Shown here piece by piece: positions 5,984 through 13,165 of a DNA stretch of 16,593 nucleotides; within the stretch, counting starts at the first letter, position 1, and each line of letters opens with the position of its first letter. The stretch comes from Saccharothrix sp. ST-888 (GTDB lineage: Bacteria > Actinomycetota > Actinomycetes > Streptomycetales > Streptomycetaceae), in NCBI RefSeq assembly GCF_000955975.1, contig NZ_JYJF01000137.1, forward strand, positions 1 to 16,593, read 5' to 3'. The position numbers were made by a program, and so were the translations under genes. The notes beneath the pieces were generated by a model. That model worked only from the letters and a program-made list of their open reading frames with translations. It searched no databases and was not told the origin of the DNA.

Positions 5984-7183
5984 GTGCATCGACTCAACGC
6001 CTGGTTCCGCCGACACCCGATGGTGGTGGACTCCGTCTGGGCGCTGCCGGTCTTCTTCCTCAGCCTGGTCGCGGCCGTCGAGCAGGAGCCCCAGCACAGC
6101 TTCCCCGGCGGCGTGGTGATGGCCGTTCTGCTGCCGCTTCTGATGATCTTCCGGCGCCGGAACCCGGACACCACCACGGTCGCCGCCCTCGTGCTCGGGC
6201 TGGTCCAGGTCGCCGCCGACATCCCGCCGAACTTCTCCTCCGTCGCGTACCTGGTCTTCGCCTACACCGGCGCCGCCTTCGGCACCGAGTGGACGTCCCG
6301 GCTGGCGCTGGCCGGCGGTCTGGCGGCCGGCTCGCTGACGGTCTGGCGGTTCCAGGGCGGCGGCTCGGCCGCCGGCGACGGCTGGCTCAAACTCGGCTTC
6401 TTCGCGGCGTTGATGAGCACCCCGTTCATCCTCAGCTGGGCCTGGGGCCGGCTGACCAGGGTCCGCCGCGCGTACCTCACCGAGCTGGAGGACCGGGCCG
6501 CCCGGCTGGAACGCGAACGGGACGCCCAGGCCAAGGTCGCGGTCGCCGCCGAACGCGCCAGGATCGCCCGCGAGCTGCACGACGTGGTCGCCCACAACGT
6601 CTCGGTGATGATCGTCCAGGCCGACGGCGCCGCGTACGTCCTGGACAACTCGCCCCAGCAGGCCAAGGAGGCGCTCGGCACCATCGCCAGCACCGGACGG
6701 CAGGCGCTGGTCGAGATGCGCCGGCTCCTCGGTGTACTGCGCACGGCCGACACCGCGGAGGAGTACGTGCCGCAGCCCGGGGTGGAGGAGCTGCCCGAGC
6801 TGCTGGAGCAGGTCCGTGCCGCCGGGCTGCCGGTCGAGTACACCACCACCGGCGAGTCCACCGACCTGCCGCGCGGCGTCGAGCTGACGGTCTACCGGAT
6901 CGTCCAGGAGGCGTTGACCAACGTCCGCAAGCACGGCGGCCCGGACGCCCGGGCCAGGGTCGCGATGGACTTCCGCGACCGCGACCTGGAGGTGCTGATC
7001 GAGGACGACGGCCGCGGTACCACCGACGAGCAGCTGGCCGCAGGTGGAACCGACGGACAGGGCCATGGTCTGATCGGCATGCGCGAGCGGGTCGGCATGG
7101 TCAGCGGCAGCCTCGACATCGGCCCCCGCCCCGGCGGCGGCTTCCGCATCCGGGCGGTGCTCCCGCTCAAGAACGGCAAGTAG
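5984..7183 (+). CDS. NarL/DesK-type sensor histidine kinase
   Basis: The protein has 399 residues starting at GTG 5984. The first 150 or so contain about five hydrophobic membrane segments (near residues 13-33, 42-55, 63-80, 82-105 and 137-152) with only short external loops, so the signal is probably sensed in or near the membrane. A linker rich in Arg/Glu leads to the HisKA_3 dimerisation box ERARIARELHDVVAHN, whose phosphoacceptor is H199. The HATPase domain follows with the N-box VQEALTNVRKHGG, the G1 box EDDGRGT and the G2 box GHGLIGMRERVG. It autophosphorylates and passes phosphate to the response regulator encoded 44 bp downstream. The ligand cannot be told from sequence. The pair is divergent from the methyltransferase-nuoD2 unit. 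Confidence 0.92.
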   Translation: MHRLNAWFRRHPMVVDSVWALPVFFLSLVAAVEQEPQHSFPGGVVMAVLLPLLMIFRRRNPDTTTVAALVLGLVQVAADIPPNFSSVAYLVFAYTGAAFGTEWTSRLALAGGLAAGSLTVWRFQGGGSAAGDGWLKLGFFAALMSTPFILSWAWGRLTRVRRAYLTELEDRAARLERERDAQAKVAVAAERARIARELHDVVAHNVSVMIVQADGAAYVLDNSPQQAKEALGTIASTGRQALVEMRRLLGVLRTADTAEEYVPQPGVEELPELLEQVRAAGLPVEYTTTGESTDLPRGVELTVYRIVQEALTNVRKHGGPDARARVAMDFRDRDLEVLIEDDGRGTTDEQLAAGGTDGQGHGLIGMRERVGMVSGSLDIGPRPGGGFRIRAVLPLKNGK

Positions 7184-7227
7184 CGCTCGCGTCCGACCCC
7201 CCGACCACCGCGACAACAGGAGTGACA

Positions 7228-7917
7228 TTGACCATCCGGGTGATGCTGGTGGACGACCAGGAGCTGCTCCGTACGGGCTTCCGGATGATCCTGCAGTCGC
7301 AGGGCGACATCGAGATCGCCGCCGAGGCCGGCGACGGCCAGCAGGCCCTGGCCGTCCTGGAGACCACCTCGGTCGACGTGATCCTGATGGACGTCCGGAT
7401 GCCCCGGCTGGACGGTGTCCAGGCCACCCGCCGGATCTGCCTCGACGCCGACGGCGCCCCGCTGCCGGACGCCCCGCACGTGCTCATCCTGACCACCTTC
7501 GACCTGGACGAGTACGCCTTCGCCGCGCTCAAGGCCGGGGCCAGCGGCTTCCTGCTCAAGGACGTGCCGCCGACCGAACTGGTCGCGGCGATCCGCGCGG
7601 TGCACGCCGGCGACGCGGTGGTGGCCCCGACCACCACCCGCCGCATGATCGACCGCTTCGCCGAGGTCCTGCCCACTCCGCAGACCGCTCCCGGGGCCAC
7701 CGTCCTCGCACCGCTCACCGACCGGGAGCGCGAGGTCTTCCTGCTGGTCGCCCAGGGCCTCTCCAACGGCGAGATCGCCGCCAAGCTGACCCTCTCCGAA
7801 GCCACCGTCAAGACGCACGTCGGCCGGATCCTCGCCAAGCTCAACCTCCGCGACCGCGTCCAGGCCGTCGTCCTCGCCTACGAGGCCGGGCTCGTCCGCG
7901 CGGGCTCCACCGACTGA
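7228..7917 (+). CDS. NarL/FixJ-family LuxR-type response regulator
   Basis: The protein has 229 residues. TTG 7228 is chosen because AGGAG (7218-7222) lies five bases upstream. GTG 7240 and ATG 7243 are later in-frame options. The receiver domain (residues 2-122) has the acidic pocket D9-D10, the phosphoacceptor D55 in ILMDVRMP, the switch Thr in LTTF (T89/T90) and K111 in FLLKD. A short linker leads to the C-terminal LuxR/GerE helix-turn-helix, LTDREREVFLLVAQGLSNGE then SEATVKTHVGRILAKL. It is cotranscribed with the kinase and is its evident partner. It should bind DNA as a phosphorylated dimer, but its targets are unknown. Its own upstream region is a plausible target. Confidence 0.93.
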   Translation: MTIRVMLVDDQELLRTGFRMILQSQGDIEIAAEAGDGQQALAVLETTSVDVILMDVRMPRLDGVQATRRICLDADGAPLPDAPHVLILTTFDLDEYAFAALKAGASGFLLKDVPPTELVAAIRAVHAGDAVVAPTTTRRMIDRFAEVLPTPQTAPGATVLAPLTDREREVFLLVAQGLSNGEIAAKLTLSEATVKTHVGRILAKLNLRDRVQAVVLAYEAGLVRAGSTD

Positions 7918-7956
7918 CCGCCCCGGACCGACCCCTGGGGGCCGCCCCGCAGCCCG

Positions 7957-7962
7957 TAGAAT
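7957..7962 (+). promoter_or_regulatory. Candidate -10 element (TAGAAT) for the pan-nad-coaX cluster
   Basis: TAGAAT is a perfect match to the streptomycete vegetative -10 pattern in the 106-bp gap after the response regulator. Expected initiation near 7968 would exclude the ATG at 7961 and supports GTG 8024 as the DUF2520 start, with a leader of about 55 nt. No clear -35 is visible. Confidence 0.35.
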
Positions 7963-8023
7963 GGGTCGGTACGTCCGGTACCCGCAGAGGACCGGAACGG
8001 AGAGTGAGGACGAAGGCCGAGCC

Positions 8024-8971
8024 GTGAGCACGTCCGACCACGCAGACTTCGGTGTTCTGGCCGACCCGTTCGGCGACCCTTCCGATCCCGGGAACCGCCC
8101 CGCTCGGCTGGCCGTGGGAGTGGTGGGCACCGGCCGCGTCGGCCCGGCCCTGGCCGCCGCCCTGCAGCTGGCGGGCCACCGGGTGGTGGCTGCCTCGGGG
8201 GTGTCGGCCGCGTCCCGGCGGCGGGCCGAGACCCTGCTGCCCGGGGTCCGGCTGGTGAGCCCCCCTCAGGTGCTGGCCGCCGCCGATCTGGTGCTGCTCA
8301 CCGTCCCGGACGACGCGCTGGCCGAGCTGGTGGCCGGCCTGGCCGCGACCGGTGCGGTGCGTCCCGGGCAGATAGTCGTCCACACCTCGGGAGCGCACGG
8401 CGTCGCGGTGCTGGAGCCCGCGACCAGGGCTGGTGCGCTGCCGCTGGCCCTGCACCCGGCGATGACCTTCACCGGTACCGCCGTGGACCTGGCCCGGCTG
8501 GCCGGCTGCCCGTTCGGGGTGACCGCGCCCGAGGAGCTGCGGCCGGTGGCGGAGGCCCTGGTGGTGGAGATGGGCGGCGAGCCGGAGTGGGTGCCCGAGG
8601 AGGTCCGCCCGCTCTACCACACGGCCCTGGCGCACGGGGCGAACCACCTGGTCACCCTGGTGGCACAGGCCCTGGAACTGCTGCGCACGGCGGGCGTCGC
8701 CGAGCCCGGACGGCTGCTCGGGCCGCTGCTCGGCGCCGCGCTGGACAACAGCCTGCGCTCCGGCGACGCGGCGCTGACCGGCCCGGTCGCCCGGGGCGAC
8801 GCGGGTACGGTGCACCGCCACCTCGCCCAGTTGGAGACGGCGAGCCCGGACATCGGGCAGGCCTACCGCGCGATGGCCAGGGCCACGGCGCAGCGGGCGG
8901 TCCGCAACGGGTCGCTCAAGGAAGAGGCGGCGGCGGCGCTGCTGGACGTACTGAACGAGGAGAACCACTGA
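8024..8971 (+). CDS. Rossmann-fold DUF2520 protein, predicted NAD(P)-dependent oxidoreductase
   Basis: This is a 315-residue protein from GTG 8024, with GAAGG seven bases upstream. An in-frame ATG at 7961 would add 21 residues but overlaps the likely -10. After about 28 flexible residues comes a Rossmann nucleotide-binding strand-loop-helix, VGVVGTGRVGPALAAAL, with GTGRVG at 35-40. The middle region has LLTVPDDAL and the HTSGAHG motif. The DUF2520 half contains HPAMTFTGT and a helical region beginning YHTALAHGANHLVTL, as in the 6-phosphogluconate-dehydrogenase-like C-terminal fold. The stop codon overlaps the panC ATG by one base (TGATG), so the two are translationally coupled. That context suggests a pantothenate role such as ketopantoate reduction, which is inference. 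The fold and family call is good. Confidence 0.85.
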   Translation: MSTSDHADFGVLADPFGDPSDPGNRPARLAVGVVGTGRVGPALAAALQLAGHRVVAASGVSAASRRRAETLLPGVRLVSPPQVLAAADLVLLTVPDDALAELVAGLAATGAVRPGQIVVHTSGAHGVAVLEPATRAGALPLALHPAMTFTGTAVDLARLAGCPFGVTAPEELRPVAEALVVEMGGEPEWVPEEVRPLYHTALAHGANHLVTLVAQALELLRTAGVAEPGRLLGPLLGAALDNSLRSGDAALTGPVARGDAGTVHRHLAQLETASPDIGQAYRAMARATAQRAVRNGSLKEEAAAALLDVLNEENH

Positions 8972-9888
8972 TGGCGGGCAAGAACCAGCGCGGCAAGCAG
9001 CAGGCCAGGGCGCCGAAGGCGGCCAAGGTCCACAAGGCTGCGCTGACGCACACGGTGGCCGACTTCGAGGCCGCGTTCTGGCCGGACGAGCAGCCGGTGG
9101 ACAACGCCGTGGTGATGACCATGGGCGCACTGCACGAGGGCCACGCCTCGCTGATCCGGGCGGCCCGCAAGCAGGTCGGCCGGGACGGCCGGGTGGCGGT
9201 CACGGTGTTCGTGAACCCGCTGCAGTTCGGCTCGGGCGAGGACCTGGACCGCTACCCGCGCACGCTGGCCGAGGACGTGCGGCTGGCCGAGGAGAACGGC
9301 GCCGACGTGGTCTTCGCGCCGTCGGTGGACGAGGTCTACCCGAACGGCGAGCCGCAGGTGCGGCTGAGCGCGGGCCCGATGGGCGAGCGCTTCGAGGGCG
9401 CCTCCCGCCCCGGCCACTTCGACGGGATGCTGACCGTGGTGGCCAAGCTGCTCCACATCACCGACCCGGACTTCGCCTTCTTCGGCGAGAAGGACGCCCA
9501 GCAGCTGGCGATCGTCCAGCGCATGGTGGCCGACCTGGACTTCGACGTCGAGGTCGTCGGCGTCCCGACCCTGCGCGAGGAGGACGGCCTGGCCCTCTCG
9601 TCCCGCAACCGCTTCCTGTCCGAACCGGAGCGCGCGCAGGCGCTCGCGCTCTCCCGGGCCCTGTTCGCCGGCCGCGACGTGGCCGCGAAGGGCCCGCAGG
9701 CGGTCCGCGAGGCGGCGTCCGCCGCCCTCGACGGCGCCGAGGGCGTCACCCTCGACTACCTCGCCCTGATCGACCCGGACGACTTCACCGAGGCGCCGGA
9801 CGACTTCCAGGGCGAGGCGGTGCTGGCCGTGGCCGCGAAGGTGGGCTCGACCCGCCTGATCGACAACGCCCGCATCATCGTCCGATAG
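8971..9888 (+). CDS. panC: Pantothenate synthetase (pantoate-beta-alanine ligase)
   Basis: The enzyme condenses pantoate and beta-alanine with ATP to give pantothenate, the CoA precursor, through a pantoyl-adenylate, in the cytosol. The protein has 305 residues. The nucleotidyl-transferase motif MGALHEGH is at 51-58. FVNPLQFG, the pantoate-site region EDLDRYPRT, FFGEKDAQQL and the KMSKS-equivalent region GLALSSRNRFL are all present. ATG 8971 has GAGGAG eight bases upstream and overlaps the DUF2520 stop. The first 24 residues are Lys/Gln/Ala-rich and have no counterpart in usual PanC proteins, which begin about where THTVADFEAAF starts. panD follows after 52 bp and supplies beta-alanine. Confidence 0.96.
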   Translation: MAGKNQRGKQQARAPKAAKVHKAALTHTVADFEAAFWPDEQPVDNAVVMTMGALHEGHASLIRAARKQVGRDGRVAVTVFVNPLQFGSGEDLDRYPRTLAEDVRLAEENGADVVFAPSVDEVYPNGEPQVRLSAGPMGERFEGASRPGHFDGMLTVVAKLLHITDPDFAFFGEKDAQQLAIVQRMVADLDFDVEVVGVPTLREEDGLALSSRNRFLSEPERAQALALSRALFAGRDVAAKGPQAVREAASAALDGAEGVTLDYLALIDPDDFTEAPDDFQGEAVLAVAAKVGSTRLIDNARIIVR

Positions 9889-9940
9889 GCACAGTCCGAC
9901 CCAGCCGAAGTACGGCATGCACTCCTGGAGGCGTGACCCC

Positions 9941-10414
9941 ATGCTCCGCACCATGCTCAAGTCGAAGATCCACCGCGCCACCGTCACCCAGGCCGACCTG
10001 CACTACGTCGGCTCGGTGACGGTGGACGAGGACCTGCTCGACGCCGCCGACCTGCTCCCTGGCGAGCTGGTCCACATCGTCGACATCAACAACGGCGCCC
10101 GCCTGGAGACGTACACGATCGCGGGCCCGCGCGGCTCGGGCGTGATCGGGATCAACGGCGCGGCCGCCCGCCTGGTGCACCCCGGCGATCTGGTGATCCT
10201 GATCGCCTACGGGCAGCTGGAGACCGCCGAGGCCAAGGCGTACGAACCGAAGGTCGTCTTCGTGGACGCCGACAACCGGATCACCGGCTACGGGTCGGAC
10301 GCCGCCGAGGCGCCGGAGGGCTCCGGCCTGCTCCGCGGCGACCTGGGGGCACCCCCGGCCGCCGGGGCCGAGGGCGCGTACGGTGATGCCGACCGCGCGT
10401 CGGCCGCGCACTGA
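9941..10414 (+). CDS. panD: Aspartate 1-decarboxylase proenzyme
   Basis: PanD decarboxylates L-aspartate to beta-alanine using a pyruvoyl group made by self-cleavage. ATG 9941 has GGAGG nine bases upstream and begins MLRTMLKSKIHRATVTQADL. With this start the numbering matches E. coli PanD: K9, H11, the cleavage pair G24-S25 (YVGSVTVDEDLL), R54 and Y58 all coincide. The upstream ATG at 9917 would add eight residues and spoil this match. The protein has 157 residues. The usual family core ends near FVDADNRITGYG, and the last 35 or so residues are an Ala/Gly/Pro/Glu-rich tail. The gene lies between panC and nadB, and its stop is 17 bp before nadB, whose ribosome site AAGGAG begins in the stop codon. 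Confidence 0.96.
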   Translation: MLRTMLKSKIHRATVTQADLHYVGSVTVDEDLLDAADLLPGELVHIVDINNGARLETYTIAGPRGSGVIGINGAAARLVHPGDLVILIAYGQLETAEAKAYEPKVVFVDADNRITGYGSDAAEAPEGSGLLRGDLGAPPAAGAEGAYGDADRASAAH

Positions 10415-10431
10415 AGGAGCCACTGAACGCC

Positions 10432-12096
10432 ATGTCCGTCTCTCATCGCCTGACCGCCCCCGCTCCCGGCTGGACCACGACCACCGACGTCGTCGTGGTC
10501 GGCTCGGGCGTGGCCGGTCTGACCGTCGCGCTCAACATCCGCAAGGCCGGCCTGCGGGCCATGGTGGTCACCAAGGCGATGCTGGACGACGGCTCCACCC
10601 GCTGGGCCCAGGGCGGCATAGCCGCCGCCCTGGGCGAGGGGGACACCCCCGAGCAGCACCTGGACGACACCCTGGTCGCCGGTGCCGGGCTCTGCGACCC
10701 CGAGGCCGTCCGGGCCCTGGTGACCGAGGGCCCGGACGCCGTCCGCCGGCTGATCGGGGTCGGCGCGGAATTCGATCTCGATGCGGACGGAGAGATCCTG
10801 CTGACCCGCGAGGGCGGCCACCACCGCCGCCGGATCGCGCACGCGGGCGGCGACGCGACCGGTGCGGAGATCTCCCGCGCGCTGGTCTCGGCGGTGCGCA
10901 GCGACCCGGGGGTCGAGCTGATCGAGCACGCCCTGGTGCTGGACCTGCTCACCGACGCCGAGGGCCACGCGGCCGGGCTGACCCTGCACGTGATGGGCGA
11001 GGGCCAGCGGGACGGCGTCGGCGCGATCCGGGCCCGCGCCGTGGTGCTGGCCACCGGCGGCATGGGCCAGGTCTTCTCGGCCACCACCAACCCGGCGGTC
11101 TCCACCGGCGACGGCGTGGCGCTGGCGCTGCGCGCCGGGGCCGAGGTGACCGACCTGGAGTTCGTCCAGTTCCACCCGACCGTGCTCTGGCTCGGTCCGG
11201 AGGCCGAGGGCCAGCAGCCGCTGGTCTCCGAGGCCGTCCGGGGCGAGGGCGCCTACCTGGTGGACGCGGACGAGCACCGCTTCATGGTCGGGCAGCACGA
11301 GCTGAACGAGCTGGCACCGCGGGACATCGTCGCCAAGGCGATCACCCGGCAGATGCAGCTCAAGGGCACCGAGCACATGTACCTGGACGGGCGGCACTTC
11401 GGCGCCGAGATGTGGCAGACGCGCTTCCCGACCATCCTGGCCTCCTGCCGCGCGCACGGCATCGACCCGGTGACCGACCTGATCCCGGTCGCCCCGGCCG
11501 CGCACTACGCCTCCGGCGGGGTCCGCACCGACCTGCGGGGACGCACCACCGTGCCGGGCCTGTACGCCTGCGGCGAGGTCGCCTGCACCGGCGTGCACGG
11601 CGCCAACCGGCTGGCCTCGAACTCGCTGCTGGAGGGCCTGGTCTTCGCCGAGCGGATCGCCGCGGACCTCGCCGAGCGCCACCGCGCAGGTGAACTGCCC
11701 GAGCGCGCGGTTGACGTGGCCGGCGCCCGAGCGGCGGTCGCCGTCCCGCTGCCCGCCCCCGAGGCGCGGGCCGAGATCCAGCGGCTGATGTCGCGCGGCA
11801 CGGGCGTGCTGCGCTCGGCCCGGAGCATGGCCGCCACCGCGGCCGGGCTCGCCGACCTCGCCGAACAGGCGCGCTGGCACGTCGCCGAGGAGAAGCCCGC
11901 CGACCCCCGGGTGGAGACCTGGGAGGCCGCCAACCTGCACCTGGTGGCCTCCGCACTGGTGGCGGCCGCCGCCCAGCGCGAGGAGACCCGCGGCTGCCAC
12001 TGGCGCGAGGACTTCCCCGAGCGCGACGACGCCCACTGGCAGCGCCACCTGATCACCACCCTGGCCACCACCACCGGAACCCCGGTGAGCCGATAA
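10432..12096 (+). CDS. nadB: L-aspartate oxidase
   Basis: This FAD enzyme oxidises L-aspartate to iminoaspartate, the first step of de novo NAD synthesis. The protein has 554 residues. The N-terminal FAD-binding strand VVVVGSGVAGL has GSGVAG at 24-29. STRWAQGGIAAAL, HHRRRIAHAGGDATG, FVQFHPT, EAVRGEGAYLVD and the C-terminal FAD site ANRLASNSLLEG (391-402) follow as in the succinate dehydrogenase/fumarate reductase flavoprotein superfamily. The helical C-terminal domain is complete. AAGGAG (10414-10419) is 12 bases before the ATG, rather far. A quinolinate synthase gene (nadA), which would use the product, is not in this window. A strong hairpin separates nadB from nadC. Confidence 0.96.
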   Translation: MSVSHRLTAPAPGWTTTTDVVVVGSGVAGLTVALNIRKAGLRAMVVTKAMLDDGSTRWAQGGIAAALGEGDTPEQHLDDTLVAGAGLCDPEAVRALVTEGPDAVRRLIGVGAEFDLDADGEILLTREGGHHRRRIAHAGGDATGAEISRALVSAVRSDPGVELIEHALVLDLLTDAEGHAAGLTLHVMGEGQRDGVGAIRARAVVLATGGMGQVFSATTNPAVSTGDGVALALRAGAEVTDLEFVQFHPTVLWLGPEAEGQQPLVSEAVRGEGAYLVDADEHRFMVGQHELNELAPRDIVAKAITRQMQLKGTEHMYLDGRHFGAEMWQTRFPTILASCRAHGIDPVTDLIPVAPAAHYASGGVRTDLRGRTTVPGLYACGEVACTGVHGANRLASNSLLEGLVFAERIAADLAERHRAGELPERAVDVAGARAAVAVPLPAPEARAEIQRLMSRGTGVLRSARSMAATAAGLADLAEQARWHVAEEKPADPRVETWEAANLHLVASALVAAAAQREETRGCHWREDFPERDDAHWQRHLITTLATTTGTPVSR

Positions 12097-12102
12097 GAAC
12101 GA

Positions 12103-12142
12103 GGGTGAGCCGACAGGGGCGCGGGGCTCTGTCGGCTCACCC
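12103..12142. terminator. 14-bp perfect stem-loop between nadB and nadC
   Basis: GGGTGAGCCGACAG (12103-12116) pairs perfectly with CTGTCGGCTCACCC (12129-12142) around the 12-base loop GGGCGCGGGGCT. No U-run follows, so partial termination, mRNA processing or stabilisation are all possible. AGGGGCGCGGGG at its centre is the same core as in the palindrome at 3486. GGTGAGCCGA also occurs at 12084-12093, at the end of nadB, and could compete for the same right arm. Confidence 0.75.
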
Positions 12143-12172
12143 CTCACGCGTCCAAGATCCAAGGAGCAACTG

Positions 12173-13141
12173 ATGACCCACTCCCACGAGGAACTCCCGC
12201 TGGCCGAGTCCGACGGCTGCGGCGACGGCTGCGCCTGCGGGGACGGCGAGGCGTACGAGACCGGGCTCGACCCGGCGCTGGCCGAGCTGCTGGAGGCGGC
12301 CGGCCTGGACCCGATCGAGGTCGAGGACATCGCCACCCTCGCACTGGCCGAGGACCTGGCCGGCGGCGAGGACGTCACCTCGGTCGCCACCGTCCCGGCG
12401 GACGCCGTCGCCACCGCCGACTTCACCGCCCGCCAGGCCGGTGTGGTCGCGGGCCTGCGGATCGCCGAGGCCGTGGTCTCGCTGGTCTGCGAGGAGGAGT
12501 TCGAGGTCGAGCGGCACGTCGAGGACGGTGCCCGGGTCGAGGCCGGCCAGGTGCTGCTGTCGGTTCGCAGCCGTACCCGCGACCTGCTGACCGCCGAGCG
12601 CAGCGCGCTCAACCTGCTCTGCCACCTGTCCGGCATCGCCACCACGACCCGCGCCTGGGCGGACGCCCTGGAGGGCACCGGCGCGGTGGTCCGGGACACC
12701 CGCAAGACCACGCCGGGCCTGCGCGCGCTGCAGAAGTTCGCGGTCCGCTGCGGCGGCGGCGCCAACCACCGGATGGCGCTCTCGGACGCCGCACTGGTGA
12801 AGGACAACCACGTGGTGGCCGCGGGCGGGGTGGCGGAGGCGTTCCGCGCGGTGCGCGAGGCGTACCCGGAGCTGCCGGTCGAGATCGAGGTGGACACCCT
12901 GGAGCAGATCCCGCCGGTGCTGGAGGCCGGGGCGGACCTGATCCTGCTGGACAACTTCACCGTCGCCCAGCTGAAGGAGGCCGTCACGCTGGTCGCCGGC
13001 CGGGCCAGGCTGGAGGCTTCCGGCGGCCTGACTCTGGCCACCGCGCGCGAGGTCGCCGAAACTGGTGTCGACTACCTCGCCGTCGGGGCTCTGACCCACT
13101 CCGCCCCGATCCTGGACATCGGCCTGGACCTCCGAGCCTGA
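12173..13141 (+). CDS. nadC: Nicotinate-nucleotide pyrophosphorylase (quinolinate phosphoribosyltransferase)
   Basis: NadC converts quinolinate and PRPP to nicotinate mononucleotide, CO2 and pyrophosphate. The protein has 322 residues from ATG 12173, with AAGGAG six bases upstream. Family hallmarks are EDLAGGEDVTS, the ERSALNLLCHLSGIAT helix, RDTRKTTPGLRALQKFAV, the substrate-binding stretch GGGANHRMALSDAALVKDNH, EIEVD, LILLDNF and LEASGG. Compared with a typical NadC the first 40 or so residues are extra and odd: two histidines (H3, H5) and three cysteines (C16, C20, C22) in a Gly/Asp-rich stretch, which could bind a metal. The coaX start follows 24 bp after the stop. Confidence 0.96.
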   Translation: MTHSHEELPLAESDGCGDGCACGDGEAYETGLDPALAELLEAAGLDPIEVEDIATLALAEDLAGGEDVTSVATVPADAVATADFTARQAGVVAGLRIAEAVVSLVCEEEFEVERHVEDGARVEAGQVLLSVRSRTRDLLTAERSALNLLCHLSGIATTTRAWADALEGTGAVVRDTRKTTPGLRALQKFAVRCGGGANHRMALSDAALVKDNHVVAAGGVAEAFRAVREAYPELPVEIEVDTLEQIPPVLEAGADLILLDNFTVAQLKEAVTLVAGRARLEASGGLTLATAREVAETGVDYLAVGALTHSAPILDIGLDLRA

Positions 13142-13165
13142 TCCCCCTCTTACAGAAAGCACCCC

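Noticed and set aside
5977..7227. An open frame running into the response regulator, which could look like a 646-residue fusion
   Set aside because: It overlaps the histidine kinase in another frame and its translation is nonsense. The regulator has its own AGGAG and TTG start at 7228.
7961..8023. Upstream ATG start for the DUF2520 gene
   Set aside because: The ATG lies within the TAGAAT -10 candidate and has no ribosome site. The extra residues are unlike the Rossmann N-terminus.
10288..13041. A 917-codon minus-strand open frame across nadB and nadC
   Set aside because: It is antisense to two unmistakable enzymes, has no recognisable domain and shows the composition of a GC-rich shadow.
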